From positions 744,001-808,000 of the forward strand of contig CANTFL010000174.1 in assembly GCA_947650285.1 (NCBI GenBank): DNA of 64,000 bases, given 5' to 3'. Under the pieces are notes generated by a model. That model did no database searches and was not told where the DNA came from. It saw nothing but the letters and a program-made list of their open reading frames with translations. Of this stretch, positions 56,165 to 64,000 are shown piece by piece (within the stretch, counting starts at the first letter, position 1; each line of letters opens with the position of its first letter). The position numbers and the translations under genes were made by a program. Source of the stretch: Hyaloperonospora brassicae (taxonomy: Eukaryota > Oomycota > Peronosporomycetes > Peronosporales > Peronosporaceae).

Positions 56165-59100
56165 TTGAAAGCGCGTGAGTGGCTGTGTGTAGGAGGCAGA
56201 TGAACAATGAGTGGATGAAAAATAGCTAGCCTCCGCATCTTTTTGTAGCCAGTTGGTTGTTTTGTGGGTTTGAAATATGGTTTGAGAAGCTTGATTCGAC
56301 AGGACAGTTCCTGGCAAGTCACTTTCAGGGACCGACATGTCGTTCCACGTCAGGGTGTACATGAATGATCGACGCCTGACGAAGCTGATTTTGCCATTGC
56401 TTTCTTAGTCACACCAGGAAATCACATCGACACCATTCCAGTTCGTTGCAGGTATTTTGTTGTCGTCTTACTGGCAACTGTTACGTGGAGAAGCCCCTAT
56501 ATTCCATCCCGTTCTTACAATTCTGGACAGACGCACCACAGCTTCACGCGATCAAGTCTCGCCAACACAGGGTATGCTTTTCTTCACATTTGGCCATACC
56601 AAGAGTCGTGAAGCACGGCTTGCACAATGACCCAGAGCAAGCACGTGCCTGGAACTACGTGGATTGCAGTATCGCATCTTTCGCGCAGGTATCTACGCGT
56701 GAAAGAATATGCAAAAACGCGAACTTTGCGCTTCGGTCTTGTGTGGAAAAGGTGGCCCATGCGGCTACAAAGTCGGATGCCCCGTACCTGTGCTGTCAAG
56801 GCTCGATTGATCGTGTCACGGAAAATGGTAGCAAAGGTAATGACAGGTCGATCTACTGCCATCATGTGCATCGAGGGGTTGTATTCGGCGAACAGATAGT
56901 GGCGGCAGACAACGCATGAGTGGACACCGCACAGTACATGTTCCTCATCTTGCCAAGGAAATCGAACACGATGGCGACTTGATCTGCCAACTGTCATTAC
57001 AAGTGCAAGGGTCAGTCGTGAGCAGCTATTGAGGTTGGCAATGAGAGGTGATATTCTCTTTTGGGAACTCTGAACGAGCTCTTGAAGCAAAGGCAATGCA
57101 GGACGCACTGAAACGCGCTGTCGATCTTTCTCAAACACCTGAACACTGACTGAATCCGTCCCTATCAGCGACACTCGTCAGTTTAGGCAAACGTATGTGC
57201 CACGCGATCGGTGTTTTGATCGATCGTCCGCATGATCGTGGAACATTGCAAGCCAGGAGAGCACGCATTTGATGTACACAGCTACGTCTTTCTTGATCCA
57301 GAAAAGCTCAAGGGAAGAAAGCAAGCACACCAAGAGCGCATCAGAGTTCAGCTCAACAGTGTCACATCCTGCACCGGTATGCTCGTATGAGTGCACGCAC
57401 TGCTTGTTCTCGAAATCCTGAGCTGCAGGACAGAACCGATGTGTTTCATGGGTAAACCCGCACGTAGAAGAAGGCAGGATGTTTACGTGTTTGTTCAGTG
57501 TTGTGCAAACATGTAAACGCTCGTCGCCCGTGAACGTGGCGCTATGGCTTTTTGACTCGTTGACGATCGTGTGCTTGTGGGAGTGGTTGGGATCCGATAC
57601 AGCGTTCAGTAAAGTGGACAAGTTTGTAATCGTTTGTAATCGTCGGTAACGATAGGCAAAGTCTCTCGTGCTACGCTCGATGTTTACAGCTTGTAACGCG
57701 TAACGAGTTGCGGTACCAGATCAGATATTGCTACCAAACAGACTGTTTGCAGTCGGATGGTGCAGTCGGGTCAGCAACAAGTCGGAATGAGTGTGGCGTC
57801 AATGGTGAAAAGGCAACGGCGAGTGCTGCATACAGTGTGGCTCTTCCAAGCCTTTTGTAGTCCGATACGAAGCTTTCCTCCTGTTGTCGACTCGTGAACC
57901 CGATCTGATCGCTCTGAGCAAACGCTTTGACGACATGACACCAGTAGGGGAATGCCGCAAAGGCCGAGTCTACGTCTGCAAATTAAATCAGGACTTCGGT
58001 AGGTATGGTACAACTACTCGTCAGCAAGCAGGTCCGAGAGAAGCAAGCCCTACGATGTTGACTGATCACAGTCATGACTGCTTCGCTATGATGCGTAAGC
58101 AGGCAGTCAGGCAGACCCGAGAAGACAATTGTTGCTGCGAAAGCACAGCCTCGACACCCTTTTGCTTTGCAATGATCGACGAACCTCCAGCAAAAGCCAA
58201 ACACTTGCGTAGCGGCGGCGATGTTGCTGGCCTTTGAAGTATGGACATCGAGCGGATTCTATGTTGCCGAAGAAGGACGTGTCTGCTGTAGCATCGCGAG
58301 GAAAGGATAGGCCACGCGGTACTCGTGTCGGAAGATCCAGTCGTCGAGTCTATGTCCTCTTCGTGACGATGTTACAGCGGACGCACTTTTCTCCGACCTG
58401 AACAGCCAAACAGCCGTCGACGAGGCGATACGACAAAAGCCCTTCGAAGGCTGTTTCACACCGAAGTGTTTGTACAACGGCACGACATGAGGTATGCAGC
58501 ATCGGTAAGGGGCAGGCCACGAGCGCACTAGTTGCGTCGGAACACAGTCACGCTTACTCGATGTCGCTTCGGGTCGAGCCATCGACACGAGCGAAGTCCG
58601 TGCGACTAACCTGCGGTATCCTTCAAGCTGTCTGAAAGTGTCGTGGCAAGGGCCTCTCTATGCTTGCGAAGGGAACAGAGGGCGTGGAAACCATTGCGGG
58701 ATCGTTGAGGAAGCGGATGGCGAAGCCGCAACAAATTTGCACCATCGAGGCCTGCTGGTATCCAAGATTGGCTGCTGTACACTTTGTTTGCAGACCCACC
58801 GCGCAGTCACTTCGTTGTCCATACGTTCCGAAAGAAAACAGGTTTTCGCAAGTCGATCTTCGACACACAGTTGGTGGTAACAGGTGCTCCTGAACACTAT
58901 CGAGACTTTGGATCTTTGGCGTCGCTGGAATGTCGATACCTGATAACATGGCGACTGGAAGGGAAGTGGTGCCCATGCATCATCCATGACACATATATGG
59001 GAACCCCCGTCAAGCAGGTGTCGGTACAGTCGTTGCTGTCTTTGAACTGCGACCCATCCAACAATGCCATCTCTCTCTCTCTCTCGACCCAGGAACTTCC

Positions 59101-59563
59101 TCATTGCTTGAACCGTGCCTTACGCTGTTGCCAAATGTGGTCAAGCGACTTCCTCATTGCACCCTATAGCCCGCCATTCGTGATGACGGCGTCCCCACGT
59201 TCGACGCGGTTGCCACATCGTGCAGACCGTCTATAGCAGGCGCCTATCCTCTTCCCTACTGCTGGATAGGGCAGCGGTGGTGGTGCACTGAGAGCCCTTT
59301 TGAGGATAGACTTGTACTGAGGTTGGATAGGATGGAGGTTAGTCCCACCTGCACCCCGGTCCACCCCTCGAGATTGAGGCCCTGGCGCATGTCTCTCCAG
59401 ATATCCTGCACGCATCTGTATGTAAACAGACAGTCACGAGGTCTCTCGCTCGCTCGTTCGCTCTCTCCATTTTCGTGCGATGCTGTACTTGTGGTATACT
59501 CGTAATACCGCTCTCGAAAGGTGCACGCAGAGACCCTCAAAACTCTTCCACCCGTCAACTTCT
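56165..59563. other. Region with unassigned exon-like segments
   Basis: About 3.4 kb without a clear gene model. Plus-strand stretches look coding but are split among frames: MSFHVRVYMNDRRLTKL (from 56337), FDDMTPVGECRKGRVYVCK (about 57924), DDVTADALFSDLNSQTAVDE (about 58366) and FRKKTGFRKSIFD with following residues to EGKWCPC (about 58830-58978). They might be exons of one or two plus-strand genes with short introns. I could not assemble a continuous product or recognise a family, and minus-strand frames of up to 196 codons also occur. Confidence 0.4.
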
Positions 59564-59579
59564 GCTCATTCGCTCTTTC
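59564..59579 (+). promoter_or_regulatory. Oomycete-type initiator before the metalloprotease gene
   Basis: GCTCATTCGCTCTTTC matches the oomycete initiator with flanking promoter element almost completely and lies about 30 bases before the ATG at 59610, confirming that start. Confidence 0.65.
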
Positions 59580-59609
59580 GCCTTCAAGACAGCACGTTGT
59601 CCAGTTTCC

Positions 59610-60776
59610 ATGCGTCCGCTATTAACTGCTGTGCTCATTGCGCTCGTCGCTCGCACTACCGTCACGTCGGCTGCAAAGTGTTTCTACAGAGGCTCGAAAA
59701 CGCCAGACGTCGTGCACACACCTGGGACCGACCCGTTCCCTGCAGTCGACTTCAAAGGCGAGCAGGGGTCGGTGAGCGAAGACACTTCCGATAAGCCGGA
59801 GGTCAGCAGTCCCACGCCTCCCGAAGACGAGAACTCGGACGATGCCGGGAAACAACCCGACGGCTCTGCTGGGATTCCTCCAAGCAGCGAAGAACCCGAT
59901 GAAGAACCTGAAGAAAAACCTGAAGAACCAAAGTCTAGTGGCGACACGCCGTCGCCAAGTGGAAACTCGACCGACGACGGCCATGCGCCGTTCGGTGACA
60001 TTACGTCCGGCGACGACAAGTGCGTCATCGGGAACCCGAGCGAGTACATTGCGACCAAAGACGTGAACTGGATCTGGACCGAGCGCATTGCTAAGGGCTC
60101 GGCCGAGTTCAAGAACTACATCATTGACCAGATCGTGAGCAACAAGGGGAAGCTGAGCTACTGCGTGCGCTGGGACAGCACCGAGAAGCTCTCGAAGGAG
60201 GTGGCGTCCAAGTTTGAACCAATGCTCAATCGCCAGTTCAAGGCGTGGAACCACTGGCTCGTGGGCTACGGCTGCTGGCCGTACGAGACGATCGACGTGA
60301 AGATCGTCGGGTGGGCCACGCGCGATGCGGCGCTCTTTGACTGGTCCGACGACTCGCTCGGCGAGATCCACTCGACGGAAAAGGACGTCGACGGCGTCCC
60401 GCAGTGTCCGGAAAATTGCTACAAGCACAAGGACTCGGCCGCCCATAGCGACACGAGCGGGTGCAAGAGCGTGCCGTTTGACATGTCGCTGTGGCCGACA
60501 CTCGGCCAGGGCGGAGGCGCTGGTGGGGACTGGGGCCAACGTGCCGATGCGCACAATATGCTGGCGTCTCTAGATCTCGAGCAACTCACGATCGTGTCGC
60601 ACGAGATGGGACACGGCTTTGGTCTCCCGGATTTCTACAAGCCCGAGGAAGAGCCGAGCAAAGACTTTCCCGTCTGCATTATGAAAGCAGGGTCTGCGCA
60701 TGAGGTGACCCCCGCGGATGGATGGATGTTGCGCCGCGTGTACGAGAACCTGCGGCCTCGGTACGACTTTGGGTGA
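59610..60776 (+). CDS. Secreted zinc metalloprotease, HEXXHXXGXXD type
   Basis: A 388-residue single-exon protein. Residues 1-20 form a signal peptide (MRPLLTAVLIALVARTTVTSA). Residues about 45-130 are an acidic Ser/Pro/Glu-rich low-complexity linker. The rest is a compact Cys-containing domain with H331-EMGHGFGLPD, a metzincin-like zinc site where the third ligand is Asp, as in snapalysin-type enzymes. The predicted product is exported and cuts proteins outside the cell. The upstream initiator supports the start at 59610, although the frame is open from 59475. A role in host interaction is inference from secretion and lifestyle. No RXLR motif is seen after the signal peptide. The absence of introns is common for oomycete secreted proteins. 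Confidence 0.87.
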   Translation: MRPLLTAVLIALVARTTVTSAAKCFYRGSKTPDVVHTPGTDPFPAVDFKGEQGSVSEDTSDKPEVSSPTPPEDENSDDAGKQPDGSAGIPPSSEEPDEEPEEKPEEPKSSGDTPSPSGNSTDDGHAPFGDITSGDDKCVIGNPSEYIATKDVNWIWTERIAKGSAEFKNYIIDQIVSNKGKLSYCVRWDSTEKLSKEVASKFEPMLNRQFKAWNHWLVGYGCWPYETIDVKIVGWATRDAALFDWSDDSLGEIHSTEKDVDGVPQCPENCYKHKDSAAHSDTSGCKSVPFDMSLWPTLGQGGGAGGDWGQRADAHNMLASLDLEQLTIVSHEMGHGFGLPDFYKPEEEPSKDFPVCIMKAGSAHEVTPADGWMLRRVYENLRPRYDFG

Positions 60777-61953
60777 GGCTGTTGTCGCTGGTGGTAGGTC
60801 TCGATCGTGGTGATCGATGGAATGGACTGCAGGTTATAGTCGTTGGGGCTGCTGAGGACTGGTAGAACACGGCTAAGAGAGAGCAGCACCCTGCACAATC
60901 GTTGAGTCGTTGGTTGGTAACAAGTACTATGATTGAATGGGCTTGCGAAGCTCAATCGTGGAGTGAACCTGCAGTCGAGCTTTGAGCTTAGGTGGTATAC
61001 CCGGAGACGTTGCGTCGCACATACATTGCATTCGACGGCATTTCCAGAAGAGCTGCTGGATAGTCCGCCGAATGTGCTTCGTGGAAGTCTATCGCCCGCA
61101 AACCGATCACAGTCTGAAGGACGAGGCGAAGTTCCCAGGTATACATACTGCTCTTCATGTCTTACAATGGATCGAACCTGCGATGAACGCATCACTCGTG
61201 AACGTGCTTCACGCAGTTCCTTGCTCGGTGTCTGCTACTGTATCGCATCACTGGTGGCACGATGCCCGATTGATACCATCAGTATCAGCAGAGTGGTCAC
61301 CTTTTGCACGCTGTACACATGAACTAACCCGGACGATAGCAAAGGCTCGTACGGGACGTTAGCTGTGTTTTCCGTTGCAATGGCGTGACGTCGTCTTCCT
61401 CTTTCGCTCTCGTCGCACACGTTCAGTCTGTCATGGCTGCACTGTATCAGAAGGAAGCAAACAAAAGAGGCGGGTAAACAATCCGTCAAGTTGGCAATGC
61501 GTCAGTAACAGCCACCGCTTCTCACGACCACAGCAGTCGCATCTGGTCGTTGACCACTGACAAACAGTGCGAGACTCGCTAGACATTCTCCGTCTCACCA
61601 TCGTTGCTAGTACGGCCTATCGAACGGTGCACAGGAGTGCTCTACCTCCTCTTTTTCAATGGAGGATCCCGCGGGTATTAAGGTCCCATGTCGCGTCTTG
61701 CGATGGCCAAATATGAGCTTGTCATGAGGTCCTGCTTTGTCTTCTTCTTCTTCGCCGGAACCAAAGAGCGATATTCGATGTTCCCGATCAGCGCAATCTC
61801 TGGCTTACAGCATTAACACGAACTTCTCCACATGTGTCGAGGTAAATGATAAACTTCGTTCATCCGCCACGCTCTTACTACATCTGGAAACCGAGTGGCA
61901 AACGCACTCGCGAGCGATTGATCGGCTGCTGATATCGATGATGCAGTGCGAGT
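60777..61953. other. Convergent intergenic gap
   Basis: About 1.2 kb between the metalloprotease and the convergent mitochondrial carrier. It contains only short open frames up to about 185 codons without known domains. No repeat or RNA gene was noticed. Confidence 0.45.
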
Positions 61954-63103
61954 TTAGCCCTCCAAGTAGCGTGACACGGTCTGTGTGATGCTGTCGTACG
62001 ACATGAAGATAATGCCTTGGCCGGGAATCACGCGGCCGAGACGTGGCACGACTCCAGCGTAGAAGGACGCGACGCCTTCGTGCCGAAGCATTTGGTGGAA
62101 GCAATCCAATGTGCTTTTGTAGTTTTGCGCCTGCAGCCCCTGCATTCGCGTCTTCACCACGTCAAATGCTGTTTTTGCACAACCAGAACCACGCGTTAGC
62201 CGCACTATTCCAGGCAAAAGCGAGTTCACGAGACGCTCTGACGTACGGTTGTTGCCGAATACGCTAAAGATGCCGGCGGTCATGCCACCGATGAGACTCA
62301 GCGACGCGCGCTGACTACCAGTCATATTCTGTGCATCACGGATGACCCCATGGCGCTCGAGAAAGTCCGGGCTAACATGCTTCTGGAACTCGCTGAACCA
62401 CATGAAGCGCAGGCCTTGGTTTGTCGACTGCCGAGCCATAAAGCGTGACACAGATCAGTCGCTCCGTCAGACGCAATGCTACTACCTATTGATTGTACTA
62501 AGCAAGCACAAGCACCTGTTTCAGAATCGTTGCCCACAGCCCCTGATACATGCCACGAAGACCCTCCTGTGCCACAATCAGCTTTGTTCCTTCCCACACA
62601 CCGGCGTTTGCACCGATCAGCTTGGTCTTGACCGTCTCAATCTACAGAGCCATTTGCGACAACGAGGAGCTCAAACACCGTGACCTGACTGTGCCGATCG
62701 TCAGATAATAGCTACTTACTGGTGTGGTGGCGAGTATGGCTTCGACTGCACCTGCCATCATACCTGCTGCGAGATTCCGCGTGGCTGATGTTGTGCCGTT
62801 CTCGTCCGCGAGCTTTCGCTTCATGTAGTCAAAGGCCCCGAAACGGATACCTGCTTTCGGTATCGACCCTACGAGCACAGGCGCCAGTCCGCGGTACAGC
62901 GATCCCACGCCATCCGTCTGAATGTGGTAGCGGAAGCCACTGACCATTCCTGTGTACTGAGCGCGCATCGTGCCCAATTGCAAGTTGGTCTTGATCATCT
63001 CCATGGGCCAAATACTCAGCGTCTCAATGCCGCCGGCGATGGCGCCTGCTGTCGTCGCTACCATTGGGTTCTTTGACTTGGTCACCATGTCTGGTTGCGA
63101 CAT
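61954..63103 (-). CDS. Mitochondrial citrate/tricarboxylate carrier
   Basis: Inner-membrane carrier of the SLC25A1 (citrate transport protein) type that exchanges citrate for malate. Exons 63103-62720, 62641-62516, 62427-62247 and 62168-61954 agree in phase and give 301 residues, the normal six-helix length. The three carrier signatures are WPMEMIK, TPIETVK (formed across intron 1) and PFDVVK (its Pro codon is completed across intron 3). SIPKAGIRFGAFDY, GMYQGLWATILKQ and VVPRLGRVIPGQG match the citrate subfamily more than other carriers. No presequence is present, as expected. It lies just downstream of an aminotransferase gene on the same strand. Confidence 0.93.
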
Positions 63104-63415
63104 GGCACTTGGATACTTGGATACCGTCGCGTCGGACGAGTTTTGCTTCAGTTTTGAAGTTCAGCCACACGATTTGATTGGCAAGCGCGTTCTTGCGGGG
63201 CACAAACAGCACTGTCTCTTGGCGTCATATTGTGCCAATGAAGGGATCCGATGTAAACATTGGCGTACATTGCAGTGGTCGAACACAGTGACATGTCATT
63301 CCGCTGCACGACATGTCGTTGAACCCGATATTCCTATCTGTCATTGTGTTTGCTGTTTCTCGTGCCCGAGACTGCGTTTCGATCCGACCTGTTCAAGTCG
63401 GTCTTTCTGCACAAA
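63104..63415. other. Intergenic gap, carrier promoter
   Basis: A 312-bp gap between two minus-strand genes, upstream of the citrate carrier. I see no clear initiator match or repeat. Confidence 0.45.
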
Positions 63416-64000
63416 CTACTCCAAGCTGGCAAGAGCGCTTTGCAACCGCTGGATACCTACGCGGATCTCGTCTTCGCTGTAGAACGCAAACGACAAGCGC
63501 GCACATCGTGTCACAGCTGTGTTCATGACCGATTCACCAGCTCCATCGCCGGACGCAGTTTTCATCGAGCACCGTGTGCCGGGCGTGAAGGCCACACCAT
63601 GTCGAGCCTCGGCTTCCTTGAGTAGTAAGTCCGTATGCACTCCTTCTGGAAATTGCAGCCAGATGAAGTACCCGCCAGACGGCTCGGTAAAGACGACGTC
63701 CGGGCAATGCGCACGCAAGGCAGCACACATGGCGGTCTTGCGGGATCTCAAGACACGTCTCAAGTGGTCGATGTGAGGAATCAAACGGCCCTGCTTCAGT
63801 ACTGTTCATTGGCCACGCGTCACGAAGCATGGCACGCAGTAGCATCAAGTAAGTCACTAATGAGCGATTGGGAATGCATAACAGCAACGCGCGTACCGGA
63901 GTGAACGAGCGCTGCAGTGACAGGATTCTGACCGCCGCCACTACGAAGCGCACCGATTTTCGACAGCTGGTCGATCGTTGCTTTGCTGCTTTGCGCCCAA
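63416..64000 (-). CDS. PLP-dependent aminotransferase, class I/II, C-terminal part
   Basis: The 3' part of a gene that runs off the right edge. Exons 64000-63897 and 63801-63416 join across a 95-bp intron with phase agreement. The upstream exon reads QLSKIGALRSGGGQNPVT, the segment after the PLP-lysine region in 2-aminoadipate/aromatic-type aminotransferases. The downstream exon contains EPSGGYFIWLQFPEGV, the arginine-side substrate-binding region, VAFTPGTRCSM and the end ARLSFAFYSEDEIRVGIQRL. The PLP lysine lies outside the window. The substrate cannot be assigned from this part. Confidence 0.85.

Noticed and set aside
59654..59800. RXLR effector motif behind the metalloprotease signal peptide
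   Set aside because: The region after the signal peptide is acidic and Ser/Pro-rich with no RXLR or dEER string.
1..64000. CRISPR arrays, bacterial operons or rRNA genes
   Set aside because: No regularly spaced repeats or rRNA-like sequence were seen, and the genes are spliced and eukaryotic.

Overview
The window looks like nuclear DNA of an oomycete, most likely a Phytophthora or downy-mildew type (Peronosporales). Evidence: eukaryotic genes (CCT3, PIG-M, NF-YA, exosome RRP46, SNAP, mitochondrial carrier) have short introns of about 60-210 bp with GTA(C/A)G-type donors; several start sites carry the oomycete GCTCATT...-type initiator; copper ATPases carry multiple N-terminal HMA domains; GC-rich genes alternate with an AT-rich retrotransposon-laden desert. 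No search was run, so the species is inference.

Left GC-rich block (1-19 kb): a long-form GAPDH; two nearly identical P1B copper ATPases head to head (2.5-5.9 kb minus, 9.6-13.0 kb plus) around a 3.7 kb spacer; GPI mannosyltransferase I (PIG-M, 8 exons, minus); a mitochondrial-type class I release factor of RF2 specificity (minus).

Middle AT-rich block (about 19-34.7 kb): no intact gene. It holds solo LTRs with 5-bp target duplications, a second solo-LTR type, a decayed Ty3/Gypsy Pol on the plus strand, and other repeated fragments.

Right blocks: EEPD1-like nuclease (34.8 kb) and CCT3 (37.3 kb), then a 5.5 kb gene-poor stretch with a 64-bp palindrome and a possible Copia remnant. From 44.6 kb genes are dense: a WD-repeat-like protein, an unknown Ser-rich protein, an mRNA guanylyltransferase-like protein with eroded catalytic motifs joined to a CCCH zinc finger, NF-YA, exosome RRP46 (with an apparent U12-type AT-AC intron), a SNAP-family protein, a region of unassigned exon-like plus-strand segments, a secreted zinc metalloprotease, a mitochondrial citrate-type carrier, and the 3' part of a PLP aminotransferase running off the right edge.

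The genes do not form one pathway; neighbours are mostly housekeeping functions arranged as convergent or divergent pairs with short gaps. The most unusual items are the head-to-head ATPase pair with a mosaic identity pattern, the apparent pseudo-capping-enzyme/zinc-finger protein, the AT-AC intron in RRP46, and the 11-bp array of initiator-like units before the second ATPase.
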